DNA of 32,548 nucleotides from Sporotomaculum syntrophicum (GCF_009932395.1 NZ_LSRS01000011.1:18346-50893); one strand, 5' to 3'; shown: positions 8,274-16,430, counted from the stretch's first letter. Numbers and translations are program-made. The notes: generated by a model from the sequence alone, not told the origin.

Positions 8274-8510
8274 TGGCCAGTTCCTTTAACGCCGGTTTGT
8301 ATTTATCAATAATTTGTTCGGCAGCTTTTAGCTGTTTGTTTTTGCCAAAAACTAATATCTCCCTTAATAATTCATCATAACTGACAAAATCCTCTATTTG
8401 GGTGAAATAATTTTTGCGTAATCATTGGACACCTGTTAACGGCAAAGCCATTTTTCATGCTTTACCGGCAATCGATTTAAGCCATCTTTATAATAACGCC
8501 ATTTGGGCAT
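8230..8510 (-). pseudogene. Decayed small ORFs upstream of the Doc remnant
   Basis: Two open pieces in the same direction lead into the Doc relic. One is a 24-codon frame from ATG 8510 (MPKWRYYKDGLNRLPVKHEK...) with GGGAGTG upstream, stopping at 8436. The other is a roughly 64-codon startless frame (8230-8421) including YDELLREILVFGKNKQLKAA, which overlaps the Doc frame. The second stands where an antitoxin would be, but I do not recognise the family. Together they look like one gene broken by frameshifts. Confidence 0.35.
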
Positions 8511-8647
8511 GAATTTAATCACTCCCAAAAAGCATCTAATGAACCTATTATTATAATAGTAGAATATATTGGTATTTTACTGGCCTAATGTACATAAATA
8601 TTTTTATGGACAAGATGCCAGGGGGTGTAAATTTACTACCATGTCTT

Positions 8648-9751
8648 TCATTTGCCACAAGAGAACCGCCCCCTTGTGTTGCAACAATTCTTTTTTGTCC
8701 CTTTCCATACAACGCATCCTATAAAAATCAAACCAGCATATCCTATAAACGGATAAAATACGTTTATTAGTTTACTAAATGAAAATTGACCTATTATAAA
8801 TGCAGCAATTCCTATAGCGATGGCAAACATTCTGTTTTTCCAGACATTCTCAGCATAAAACCGGCTACAAACAGTCCACATCATGGTTGAGCAAGCAGAA
8901 AAAATTCCCAGAACAAGGATTACTGAAAACATTCCGCCAAGTACGTATGATATTTTACATGCCAGATAAAGTGTTGGGATTGCCAGATTCGAAGTTTCTT
9001 TTGCATTTAACATGATTGCCGTACTCATGATAGCCAGTGCAAGTATAAATACAACTGCCCCCAGAGTGGCTCCTAATCTTGCCTCATTTTTATCAGTTGC
9101 TGATTTTCCTAATGCTGTATAAAATGTACTGGCCGTTAAGAAACACAATGATAAATACAACATAGCACTTAATATCCAGTTAGGTGAAGCTTTTGATAGT
9201 TCTAACGTATCTTTATATTGCGCTATGTCTGTAAAATTTCCAAAATCCCTCACTACTGTTACAGCGCCGACAAACAAAGCAAAAATGATTATGACCGGAC
9301 CAATGGCAGAGACAATCTTAACGAGTTTTTCAAATCCAACCAGATATGCACCAACAACAATAAATGCCATCAAAGCTGAACCTAAGTGTCGATTCACACC
9401 AAAGTATTCAGAGATTGTAGAACCAGATGCAGAAATCATCACTGATATAATCAAAAATAGTGTTACAGGTATCAGCCACGAATATACTGTTCCCAGCTTT
9501 TTCCCGCAGTAATATGTAAAATGCTCAAATGTATTGTCCTGATGTTCATTACCAGTTGCTAATAATATCTGCCCCAAAATCAGAAAGCCAATAAGGTTCA
9601 ATATTATGATGCCATAACTGACATATCCATAACTTGAAAAAAACTGTAATATTTCCTGCCCTGTGGCAAATCCCGCACCAATCAGAAACGCAATAAATGC
9701 ACCTGCAATCCTTATAACTGCTTTGGGATTGCATTTCTTATGTTTGTCCAT
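8648..9751 (-). CDS. YkvI-family membrane transporter
   Basis: A 367-aa APC-superfamily-like integral membrane protein with about ten helices. The N-terminal segment IRIAGAFIAFLIGAGFATGQ followed by EILQFFSSYG is characteristic of the YkvI family. These are predicted to be amino-acid or related transporters, but the substrate is not established. Start ATG 9751 has TGGAGAA about 5 nt upstream. The last dozen residues (NCCNTRGRFSCGK) are encoded inside a copy of the GGGACGGTTC-type hairpin repeat (8652-8684), so the native C-terminus has probably been replaced; the transmembrane core looks complete. It stands alone; the hairpin may double as a terminator. Confidence 0.85.
   Translation of the reverse strand: MDKHKKCNPKAVIRIAGAFIAFLIGAGFATGQEILQFFSSYGYVSYGIIILNLIGFLILGQILLATGNEHQDNTFEHFTYYCGKKLGTVYSWLIPVTLFLIISVMISASGSTISEYFGVNRHLGSALMAFIVVGAYLVGFEKLVKIVSAIGPVIIIFALFVGAVTVVRDFGNFTDIAQYKDTLELSKASPNWILSAMLYLSLCFLTASTFYTALGKSATDKNEARLGATLGAVVFILALAIMSTAIMLNAKETSNLAIPTLYLACKISYVLGGMFSVILVLGIFSACSTMMWTVCSRFYAENVWKNRMFAIAIGIAAFIIGQFSFSKLINVFYPFIGYAGLIFIGCVVWKGTKKNCCNTRGRFSCGK
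8652..8684 (+). repeat. GAACCGTCCCC hairpin repeat, copy 2
   Basis: TTGCCACAAG (8652-8661) pairs with CTTGTG-TTGCAA (8673-8684) around the core GAACCGCCCC. This copy has the clearest hairpin. It overlaps the last codons of the YkvI-type gene. Confidence 0.6.
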
Positions 9752-9901
9752 CTATTCTCCATTTTCCCAATCCCTTAATGAAATTTAACTGTCTTCATTA
9801 TACTATAGGTGGGTATGCTTTTTGTGTTTTTTACCTACTTGCATTTATATAGCCATTCCTTTCACTTTATTCAAGATACAAACGGCATGAAATAATTTTA
9901 A

Positions 9902-10099
9902 CCCGATAAATCTAACGCTTATAGGCCGATTCGACAGTATAAAACAAAATATCAAAAGGAATATCACAAAGCATTGCGACTTTTTGGTATCAGGAAAAAC
10001 GAGCTTGTGAAGCAACCATTAATAAAGCTTATTCCAGCGGGTATTGATATTAATGAAAACGTTTTTGGCGATAATCTGCTCGTGGGGATTTCAATTTAA
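9902..10099 (+). pseudogene. Startless 65-codon coding fragment, unknown family
   Basis: An open frame between stops at 9899 and 10097 reads ...YRPIRQYKTKYQKEYHKALR, then GIRKNELVKQPLIKLIPAGI and a C-terminal DNLLVGISI. It has no usable start and no ribosome site, but the residue mix looks protein-like. It is probably the 3' end of a lost gene; I cannot name the family. The flanking 9752-9900 and 10100-10220 are AT-rich and hold nothing else recognisable. Confidence 0.3.
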
Positions 10100-10222
10100 A
10101 TGAATTTTTAAATTTTAGAAAATTTTCTTAAATATCTAAATATTGAGAAGGATATTTAGGTGCGACATAGAAGTAGTACAAATAAATTTTTATACTATAC
10201 GAAAATGAGGGGGGTAACCTTA

Positions 10223-10462
10223 ATGAGAGCAATTGAACAAAAGGCTAACGATTTAGCGTCTGAACCCAAACCGGAAATGGAATTAAGAGTGAAGGTCATT
10301 TATTCCTTTGACGAAGGCACCACTCCAATCTGGACACTTGAAAATATCCAAGAAATGGTCACTAATCTTATTGAGACCACCAATCGCCATTTGAAAGACT
10401 CAGGTTTACGACTGGTTACTTCCTTGCAACAGGATGTGGAAATCCATGAATGCCGTTTATAA
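10223..10462 (+). CDS. Hypothetical 79-aa protein
   Basis: Not recognised. It is a soluble-looking protein with a predicted beta-helix pattern (ELRVKVIYSFDEGTTPIWTL, then a helix ENIQEMVTNLIETTNRHLKD). The start is set at ATG 10223 because GAGGGGGG (10207-10214) lies 8 nt upstream; the longer frame from 10160 has no such site. It precedes the 2-oxoacid oxidoreductase genes by about 150 nt in the same direction; whether they share a transcript is unclear. Confidence 0.5.
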   Translation: MRAIEQKANDLASEPKPEMELRVKVIYSFDEGTTPIWTLENIQEMVTNLIETTNRHLKDSGLRLVTSLQQDVEIHECRL

Positions 10463-10610
10463 TTCAGTAACTCTAAAGGAGTTCGAAAATTGCTAATATT
10501 GATACAAAGAACAAACTCCTCAGCATAAGTTCTTCCACTCAAATTAAGTAATTATTTTACCGGCTAAGCTAAGTTTCTTGGACAATACTTTTTTAGAAAG
10601 GAGTTTTTCT

Positions 10611-12275
10611 ATGCAACAGATCTCTGTGCTCGCCGGCGGTAAAACAGGCTATGGTATCGACAGTGCAGGTTTAATAATCAGCAGGCTTTTCAGCCGGTTG
10701 GGCTATCAAGTCTACATGAACAACGATTATCCTTCACAGATCCGGGGTGGGCACCAGTTCGTCATCGTCCGGGCAGCTACGCATAAGATAGCAGCCCACT
10801 CAGACCAGGTGGATGTGGTACTGGCTTTTAACCAGGACGCCCTAGACCTACACCAAAGCAGCCTCAAGGACAATACACTGGTGATCTACGATTCGGCTAA
10901 GGTGCAGGTTGACGGCTTGCCACAGTCCGCCTTTCAGGGATTGGACGTTGGAGGTATCCTGAAGGCTGAAAACGGTTCGCCGGATATGGACAGATATTGC
11001 ATGATCGGCGGACTCTGCCGGGCTCTGAACATCGACTTGGGACTCTTGGAAGAGCTGCTCCGAAAACATGATGCCAAGTTGTGGGAGCAAAAGATGAAGG
11101 TTGCCCGCCAGGGCTATGCACGAACCCAACAAGTGACGACCCTGGAACAGCTCCTTCAACCTGTTCTGCCGGTATTGAATGGTTGCCAAGCCATCGGGCT
11201 CGGCCTGCTGAAAGCCGGCTTGCAAGCCTATGTGGCCTATCCCATGACTCCTGTTTCGCCAATTCTGGAGCTATTCGCCTGCTTAGAGCCCGAATTCGAG
11301 CTTCAAGTTGTCCTGCCCGAGAGTGAAATCGCAGTGATGCTGATGGCCACGGGCTATGCATATATGGGGGTGAAGAATGCGGTGGGCACCTCCGGCGGCG
11401 GGTTCAGCCTGATGGTAGAAGGTCTTAGCCTGGCCGGCCAGGCCGAGCTGCCGGTCGTGGTGGTGTTGGGACAAAGATCCGGGCCGTCTACCGGCATGCC
11501 CACTTACACCGCCCAGGCAGACTTGGGTTTTGTCCTAACGGCAGGCCACGGCGAATTCCCCCGTTTGATCGTCGCTCCCGGCGATGCGGAGGAAGCCTAT
11601 TATTGGTCAGGCGTAGCCTTGAACAAAGCCTGGCAATACCAGCTGCCGGCCTTTATCCTGGCCGACAAAACGCTGTGTCTCAATCACTACAGCTTTGATA
11701 TTAAACAGGCGCCGGAGCTGCATGAAGAGCAGCCTGTGCTTTGGGATGGGAAAGATCAATATAGACGTTACCGGCAAACGGATAACGGCATCTCGCCTTT
11801 GGCCTTTCCCCCGCTGGCGGGCCAAGTAGTCAAAACCAACAGCTATGTCCACGATGAATTCGGGATAATCAGCGAAGAACCGGCCGTAGCAAAAGCCGCA
11901 ACGGATAAAGGTCTCTTGAAGGAGCGATATTTGGCCGAGGAACTACAGGCTTGGGAAACGGTAAAGGTTTACCATGAGGGGGTTTGCGCCCTCTTGTGCT
12001 GGGGTTCAAATAAAGGGGTCTGCCTGGAGATTGCCCAACAATTAGGCCTGAAGTTAATCCAGCTGGTGGTGCTGGCCCCGTTCCCGACCCAGGCATTAAG
12101 GGACGCTTTGCAGGGAGTCGAGCAGCTGATCAGCGTGGAAGGCAATGCCAAGGGACAGCTGGCGATACTATTGCAACAACACGGGTTTCAGGTGGACAAG
12201 CAAATTCATAAATATGACGGCAGGCCGTTTTCCCTGGAGGACTTGGCGAATGCTGTGTGGGAGGCGTTAAAATGA
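10611..12275 (+). CDS. korA: 2-oxoacid:ferredoxin oxidoreductase, gamma-alpha fusion subunit
   Basis: Subunit of an enzyme that oxidatively decarboxylates a 2-oxoacid to an acyl-CoA and reduces ferredoxin (cytoplasmic, anaerobic metabolism). Of 554 residues, about 1-170 are a POR gamma domain (VLAGGKTGYGIDSAGLIISR, then RGGHQFVIVRA). From about 190 comes the POR N-terminal (alpha) domain, with YPMTPVSPI, ESEIAVMLMATGYAYMG and TSGGGFSLMVEGLSLAGQAE. The C-terminal third is the alpha domain II region. The fused gamma-alpha form with a separate beta subunit is typical of KorA/OorA-type enzymes; the specific oxoacid (2-oxoglutarate, branched-chain or aromatic) cannot be read from sequence. Start ATG 10611 has AAAGGAG 8 nt upstream. 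It overlaps korB by 4 nt, implying translational coupling. No ferredoxin-type delta subunit is encoded nearby. Confidence 0.92.
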   Translation: MQQISVLAGGKTGYGIDSAGLIISRLFSRLGYQVYMNNDYPSQIRGGHQFVIVRAATHKIAAHSDQVDVVLAFNQDALDLHQSSLKDNTLVIYDSAKVQVDGLPQSAFQGLDVGGILKAENGSPDMDRYCMIGGLCRALNIDLGLLEELLRKHDAKLWEQKMKVARQGYARTQQVTTLEQLLQPVLPVLNGCQAIGLGLLKAGLQAYVAYPMTPVSPILELFACLEPEFELQVVLPESEIAVMLMATGYAYMGVKNAVGTSGGGFSLMVEGLSLAGQAELPVVVVLGQRSGPSTGMPTYTAQADLGFVLTAGHGEFPRLIVAPGDAEEAYYWSGVALNKAWQYQLPAFILADKTLCLNHYSFDIKQAPELHEEQPVLWDGKDQYRRYRQTDNGISPLAFPPLAGQVVKTNSYVHDEFGIISEEPAVAKAATDKGLLKERYLAEELQAWETVKVYHEGVCALLCWGSNKGVCLEIAQQLGLKLIQLVVLAPFPTQALRDALQGVEQLISVEGNAKGQLAILLQQHGFQVDKQIHKYDGRPFSLEDLANAVWEALK

Positions 12276-13120
12276 GCCAACTGAAAACAACTGCACCGGT
12301 GGCCTGGTGTCCCGGCTGCGGTAACTTTGAAATTATGAACAGTTTTATAGCTGTTCTGGAAGATATGCGCAATGAGGGTTTCCCTTTGGAGAATATTATT
12401 ATGGTCAGCGGAATTGGCAACCACGGCAAGATCGTTGATTATGTGCAGATCAACAGCTTTAACTCTATCCACGGCAGAGCAATCCCAACTGCCGAAGCCA
12501 TCAAACTGGCCAATCCGGACACCAAGGTGGTTTGTTTTGTGGGGGATGGCGACACTTATGCTGAAGGCCTGGAACACTTGCTCTTTGCTGCCAAACGCAA
12601 CATCGACATTACGGTGGTGGTGCATAATAACCGAACCTATGCACTGGCTACCGCCCAATTTACGCCAACCACCCAACAAGCGTACAAAGCCAGTACGATG
12701 CCTTATGGCGCCAAAGAAAGCCCCTTTAACCCGTTGGAGCTGCTGCTGGTCAGCGGAGCAACCTTCATCGCCCGCGGGTATCCGGTAAAGAAAGAACACT
12801 TTAGGAAATTATTAAAAGATGCCATCGCTCATCGAGGTTTCTCTTGCATTGATACGCTGCAGGTGTGCGTCACCTTCAACAATCTGTATGAAACCTACAA
12901 TAAGCATGTAGTAGAGGTTGAAATCGATGACCTGACCAACTTCGAGGAAGCGCTGCGGGTGATCAGCAGCTGGGACTACCGCACCTCCGAGGTTCCGATC
13001 CCCATCGGTAAGTTCTTCGAGGTAAACCGGCCGGGTTATGAAGATAAGTTCACCCGCTTCCCACCGGTCCCGGAAGATCGGACGGTCGAACTGCTGCAGC
13101 TGCTGGACAGATTCATTTGA
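12272..13120 (+). CDS. korB: 2-oxoacid:ferredoxin oxidoreductase, beta (TPP-binding) subunit
   Basis: Thiamine-diphosphate-binding partner of the upstream subunit; 282 aa. The N-terminus has AWCPGCGNFEIM (C13, C16), part of the [4Fe-4S] ligand set. The TPP/Mg motif is GDGDTYAEGLEHLLFAAKRN followed by IDITVVVHNN. The usual NNxxYGMTGGQxSPTT is here NNRTYALATAQFTPTT, so the loop after the metal-binding Asn is divergent and may reflect substrate choice. ATG 12272 overlaps the korA stop (ATGA). No terminator is obvious after the stop. Confidence 0.9.
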   Translation: MSQLKTTAPVAWCPGCGNFEIMNSFIAVLEDMRNEGFPLENIIMVSGIGNHGKIVDYVQINSFNSIHGRAIPTAEAIKLANPDTKVVCFVGDGDTYAEGLEHLLFAAKRNIDITVVVHNNRTYALATAQFTPTTQQAYKASTMPYGAKESPFNPLELLLVSGATFIARGYPVKKEHFRKLLKDAIAHRGFSCIDTLQVCVTFNNLYETYNKHVVEVEIDDLTNFEEALRVISSWDYRTSEVPIPIGKFFEVNRPGYEDKFTRFPPVPEDRTVELLQLLDRFI

Positions 13121-13137
13121 CGGGGATGTCCGGATGC

Positions 13138-13350
13138 TCATAACCCCTTAGTTACCATTGTTTTGGGAATCCCACCGTCAAATTTACCACTGTCATTAAC
13201 TCCTGCAATAAAAATTCCACCACCAGAATTCCAAAATGATGATGCAGCTACTGAGATCTTATTCTTCAAATTATTAAGTGGACCTTTACTTGATTTATAC
13301 TTAATAATAATGCTTAAACCTCGTAGATTTACCCATTTTACTAACCCCTT
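13138..13350 (-). pseudogene. Schlafen/AlbA_2-domain gene fragment
   Basis: The minus frame ending at 13138 encodes LSIIIKYKSSKGPLNNLKNK and then VAASSFWNSGGGIFIAGVND-SG. This matches the core of the AlbA_2 (Schlafen, formerly AAA_4) domain, whose signature is isAFANxxGGxxxiGVxDxG. There is no start codon, and the frame stops shortly after the motif (IPKTMVTKGL), so only about 60-70 residues remain. Such proteins are putative nucleic-acid-binding or ATP-dependent regulators. Its 5' side runs into the 3' end of the cytochrome b gene, marking a deletion junction near 13350. Confidence 0.5.
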
Positions 13351-13357
13351 TCCTGGC

Positions 13358-14059
13358 CTACCGTGGGACTCTCCATAGCGAATGGTGTTTATCTGTGTAT
13401 GCTTTGGAAACTCGGCCATCCCGTAATACCCGGGCTGTATCCGGATTGACGAAAAGCGAAAGAAAACCATGTCCGATGACCATAATAGTCGCTACGCATC
13501 CCAGCAGCCCATGAATGCACCAGAACAGCTCCTTTCTGCCGGCAGGACTATGAGAGCCTTGTTCCATAATAATGGAGCTGACCAGCAGGCCAATCAACAC
13601 CAGTAAGATCGACCAGTAATACACCTTCTGGCCAGCATTAAATCGCCCGGCCGCCAGTGGTTTAGGATCATGTGATAAATATCCGCCCAGCTTTAGCAAC
13701 CAAGGCCAATCATACTGCTTGAACAATGCGTCGCGAACCCATCCAAGTAAAGTTATCAAAGCAATAAGGAAAAATATGACTCCTAACATGCCATGAAATG
13801 GACCTAAATGGCCCAGTGTAGTGCCAAGAACAATTTGCATAAAACCAGTCGCTGCCAAAGTCAGGAACCCGAGCAGCATCAGCCAATGGGATATCCATTC
13901 CCGGATCCCGAATCTACGCACCAGGGTACCTGGGCCGATACCTTTATCCGATACTGTATGGGGTCCGAAAGTTATATAATATAGCAGGCAACCTGCTATG
14001 GGTAGGCTGATAGATGCGATCCATACCAGCAGCTTGTGCGATGCGTAAAACTCAATCAT
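13358..14059 (-). CDS. Cytochrome b (FdnI / b561-hydrogenase type) membrane subunit
   Basis: A diheme-type membrane cytochrome b that would link a periplasmic or membrane-side oxidoreductase to the quinone pool. The 233-aa protein has about four to five helices, with candidate heme histidines in REWISHWLMLLGFL, GPFHGMLGVIFF and IHGLLGCVATIMVIGHG. The C-terminal pattern GRVSKAYTDKHHSLW matches the end of formate-dehydrogenase cytochrome b556 (FdnI) proteins. Start ATG 14059 has AAAGGAG 9 nt upstream and overlaps the stop of the truncated upstream frame, so the two were translationally coupled. The catalytic partner is missing: only a short 3' remnant lies upstream, so this subunit may be orphaned. 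Confidence 0.75.
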   Translation of the reverse strand: MIEFYASHKLLVWIASISLPIAGCLLYYITFGPHTVSDKGIGPGTLVRRFGIREWISHWLMLLGFLTLAATGFMQIVLGTTLGHLGPFHGMLGVIFFLIALITLLGWVRDALFKQYDWPWLLKLGGYLSHDPKPLAAGRFNAGQKVYYWSILLVLIGLLVSSIIMEQGSHSPAGRKELFWCIHGLLGCVATIMVIGHGFLSLFVNPDTARVLRDGRVSKAYTDKHHSLWRVPR

Positions 14060-14270
14060 TACTACCATCTCCTTTGTTAGTTTGCTCCGCATGGTTGTGG
14101 ATGATGAAATATTCACGGTAGGCTTTGGCCGTGAGCAGACCTTTTACTTTTTCCAATCTGGAATAAATCTCCTTGAGGGGCGGATGCTGTTCTTCGTTGT
14201 CCCGGTGAATTATCCGGTCATGAACCAGCTTGGCTTCCGTGCGTGCACACCGCAAAAAGCCGCCGTCCCC
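14052..14270 (-). pseudogene. 3' remnant of the partner gene of the cytochrome b
   Basis: This frame ends by overlapping the cytochrome b start by 8 nt and encodes about 65 residues, including ARTEAKLVHDRIIHRDNEEQ and LTAKAYREYFIIHNHAEQ. It has no start of its own, and its upstream end merges with a GGGACGG-type repeat (14247-14276) and the end of the ABC permease gene. A C-terminal HN pattern after a helical stretch is seen in multiheme cytochromes c, but no CxxCH is present in what remains. The identity is therefore only a guess. Confidence 0.45.
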
Positions 14271-14276
14271 GCGTGT
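14247..14276 (+). repeat. GTCCCC hairpin repeat, diverged copy 3
   Basis: ACACCGC (14247-14253) pairs imperfectly with GCGTGT (14271-14276) around AAAAAGCCGCCGTCCCC. The core is diverged from GAACCGTCCCC but keeps CGTCCCC, orientation and length. It lies at the junction between the truncated partner gene and the ABC permease gene. Confidence 0.4.
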
Positions 14277-14281
14277 TTTGG

Positions 14282-15079
14282 TTATTTCAATTCCGTTTTT
14301 GTGTCCAGCATTCGAGCAATCCAGATAAAGGCAATTGCGCAAAGAATGAAGGTAAAAATCATCTCCGGATCCAGCCCCAGGATGCTTCCGGTGAACCAAC
14401 CGACCTGCTCTGCGAAAAGCATGTCAAATAGCCAGCTTAATGAGATGCCTGCTACAGCTCCGGTTAAAAAGGTTACAGGCACTGCACCCTTTATTTTGTG
14501 CCGGATCACTGCATAGAGGGTAAAAAAGAAGTTGACAAACACAATGATTGGCATAAAGCCTACGGCTGAATTCAGGATGTATTTGGCAATTTCCAGGAAC
14601 AAACCGGAAGCCATTTCGGGACTTTCCAGAATATATTTAAGGTTACTATCCAAATGGAATTGGACGTTAGGAGGGGCCGCCATTTTGATCACCGTGAAGG
14701 TCAAAAAGGCCAGTGCTCCGGATAAGCTGATTCCCGCCAGAATATAAAGAAAGTACACAATGTATTTGGCTAAAAGCCTTTTCCAGCCCGGTTCAGGAAT
14801 ATATGCCTCGAATACGGCATGCTTGTCGTTAAGATCATGGTAGAAGAGTGTTAAACTGGAAATAAACGGCGCAACGAAGGTTAATATCATGAGTATTGCC
14901 AAACCGATGAAGCTGACGATACCTAGAATCTGCAGCAGCAACGGCATCTCCCAGTTGATTCTTTGGCCGCTGAAATAACCTGTAACCAGGAAGAACGTCG
15001 CAAAGATCAGAATAGTGATCAAGGACCAGAGTACATTCTTTTTCAACTTCTTGTATTCATATTTTAAAAGAGCCGTCAT
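14282..15079 (-). CDS. ABC transporter permease (ABC-2 like)
   Basis: A 265-aa membrane protein with six predicted helices and an N-terminus typical of ABC-2-type permeases from GntR-regulated exporters (MTALLKYEYKKLKKNVLWSL). It would form the membrane pore for the ATPase encoded just upstream. Its ATG overlaps the ATPase stop (ATGA, 15076-15079). Such GntR(YtrA)-ATPase-permease operons in Firmicutes are associated with cell-envelope stress, antibiotic efflux or peptide export; the substrate here is unknown. Confidence 0.8.
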   Translation of the reverse strand: MTALLKYEYKKLKKNVLWSLITILIFATFFLVTGYFSGQRINWEMPLLLQILGIVSFIGLAILMILTFVAPFISSLTLFYHDLNDKHAVFEAYIPEPGWKRLLAKYIVYFLYILAGISLSGALAFLTFTVIKMAAPPNVQFHLDSNLKYILESPEMASGLFLEIAKYILNSAVGFMPIIVFVNFFFTLYAVIRHKIKGAVPVTFLTGAVAGISLSWLFDMLFAEQVGWFTGSILGLDPEMIFTFILCAIAFIWIARMLDTKTELK

Positions 15080-15765
15080 CTGCGGTACACCTCCCTGTAA
15101 AGTTCATCCAGTGACATTTTCTTTTCTGCTCTGATTGTTTCTACATCGCCTATATAACGGATCTCACCGTCCCGGATAAAGTAGACTTCATCCAGCAGCC
15201 GCTCCAGTTCATTGATCAAATGGCTGGTAACGAGCAAGGTACTGTCCTGAGAAAATCCAGAGGAGATCAGCCGGAGAATTTCCTCCCGGGCTACCGGGTC
15301 CACTCCATCCAAGGGTTCATCCAAAACGATCAATTTAGCTTTTCTGGAGATGGCCAGGGCCAATGCATATTTACTCTTCATTCCCTTTGAAAGACTGCCG
15401 ATCTTCATATCAGGGCTCAAATCCACTTCCTTCAAAAGCTGGTGGAAGCGCTCCATGTCGAAATCATTGAAGAAACTTTCATAGGTGTCGGCAGCCTCCT
15501 GTATGGTCATGCCCGCAGGCATAAAATCTGATGTAGTCAGTCCCGAGATATGAGCCTTCAAAGCCGGTGAAAGTTTTTCTCCATCGATGCTGACACTTCC
15601 GCTGTCTGCTCTCAATTCGCTTACTAGAATTCGGAGCAGTGTCGTCTTGCCGGAACCGTTGGGTCCCAGAAGACCCACAATTTTGCCCTGTTCCAGTTTC
15701 ATCGTGGCATTATTTAGCGCAGTTTTTCTTTGATAGCTTTTCGAAACACCTTGGATATCAATCAT
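15076..15765 (-). CDS. ABC transporter ATP-binding protein
   Basis: A 229-aa ATPase. Walker A is GLLGPNGSGKTTLL (about 33-46), the signature is a degenerate GSLSKGMKSKYALALA (LSKGMKSK instead of LSGGQ), Walker B is LIVLDEPLDGVD, and the switch His is in LLVTSHLINELE. The LSKGM form is usual for this YtrB/EcsA-like exporter class. ATG 15765 was chosen because GGAGGGGA lies just upstream; the longer frame to 15792 overlaps the regulator and lacks such a site. It overlaps the GntR gene by 8 nt and the permease by 4 nt. Confidence 0.9.
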   Translation of the reverse strand: MIDIQGVSKSYQRKTALNNATMKLEQGKIVGLLGPNGSGKTTLLRILVSELRADSGSVSIDGEKLSPALKAHISGLTTSDFMPAGMTIQEAADTYESFFNDFDMERFHQLLKEVDLSPDMKIGSLSKGMKSKYALALAISRKAKLIVLDEPLDGVDPVAREEILRLISSGFSQDSTLLVTSHLINELERLLDEVYFIRDGEIRYIGDVETIRAEKKMSLDELYREVYRR

Positions 15766-16135
15766 GCTGTTCCCCTCCTTTTGGCCAGGCATTATCCAAT
15801 GCCTTTAGCATGTCGTTTTTCGAGTAACCGAGCTTTTGTATTTCCTCAATGAAGTTCTCGATGACTTTTGCTGCTTCCTCGCTCTTCAAGTCTTCCAGTA
15901 ATCCAGGCTCCCTTTTTACAAAGGTTCCGATGCCGCGTTCCGAATAAGTCAAACCCTGTTTATCTAATTCCATGAACACCCGCTGCACCGTATTGGGATT
16001 CACCTGATATTGCTCGGCAATCTCCCTCACCGACGGAAGCTTATCTCCCCCTTTTAATTTTCCGCTTATCATTGCTCCTTTGATTTCCTTAACGATCTGC
16101 AGGTAGATTGGAATGCCGTCAACAAACTTATACAA
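15758..16135 (-). CDS. GntR-family regulator, YtrA subfamily
   Basis: A 125-aa repressor. An N-terminal winged HTH (PIYLQIVKEIKGAMISGKLK, then LPSVREIAEQYQVNPNTVQR) is followed by a short helical C-terminal domain of about 45 aa, the hallmark of the YtrA subfamily (no large ligand domain). It is the first gene of the ABC transporter operon. The start is TTG 16135: TCACCT (16143-16148, an AGGTGA on the minus strand) lies 7 nt upstream. A near-perfect promoter and a long palindrome lie immediately upstream, indicating autoregulation. Confidence 0.9.
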   Translation of the reverse strand: MYKFVDGIPIYLQIVKEIKGAMISGKLKGGDKLPSVREIAEQYQVNPNTVQRVFMELDKQGLTYSERGIGTFVKREPGLLEDLKSEEAAKVIENFIEEIQKLGYSKNDMLKALDNAWPKGGEQHD

Positions 16136-16160
16136 TATGTCATCACCTCACTCCTTACCC

Positions 16161-16190
16161 ATTAGTGTACTATTATTGTAGTACACTAAT
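16161..16190. promoter_or_regulatory. 12+12 bp palindromic operator for the GntR regulator
   Basis: ATTAGTGTACTA (16161-16172) and TAGTACACTAAT (16179-16190) are perfect complements around a 6-nt centre. The palindrome overlaps the -10 box and the expected transcription start of the GntR-ABC operon. It contains the AGTGTA...TACACT type of half-sites known for YtrA-like repressors. Confidence 0.8.
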
Positions 16191-16203
16191 ACAATAATTT
16201 CAA
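16175..16203 (-). promoter_or_regulatory. Promoter of the GntR-ABC transporter operon
   Basis: On the minus strand, TTGAAA (16198-16203) and TACAAT (16175-16180) are separated by 17 nt, a good sigma-A match. The -10 lies inside the operator palindrome, so repressor binding would block RNA polymerase. Confidence 0.75.
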
Positions 16204-16234
16204 CTGCTTTTTTTGAAAATAGCGTAAAAAAATA

Positions 16235-16270
16235 CAGCCCGCCAAAGGCCTGCTAATCCTTGGCGTGCTG
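16235..16270 (-). terminator. Hairpin terminator facing left
   Basis: CAGCCCGCCAAAGG / CCTTGGCGTGCTG form a stem of about 12 bp with one mismatch. Read on the minus strand it is followed by TATTTTTTTA. It would stop transcription entering from the right before the GntR promoter. Confidence 0.55.
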
Positions 16271-16430
16271 CTTCTAATCAGTTATTAGGTTTTTATTATG
16301 CGTTATATCAAGGGCTTATTGTTAATTTATGCTGTGCCGATTGAGTTAAAAATTTATTAACTGGTTGAAAGAAAACGGACTTTGGCTGTGTCCATATAAT
16401 TAGGGGGAAAATATCCTGGACAGTGATTGA

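Noticed and set aside
10897-11361. 154-codon minus-strand frame inside korA
   Set aside because: Its Arg/Pro/Ser-rich composition is typical of the reverse frame of a GC-richer gene; korA has all its motifs.
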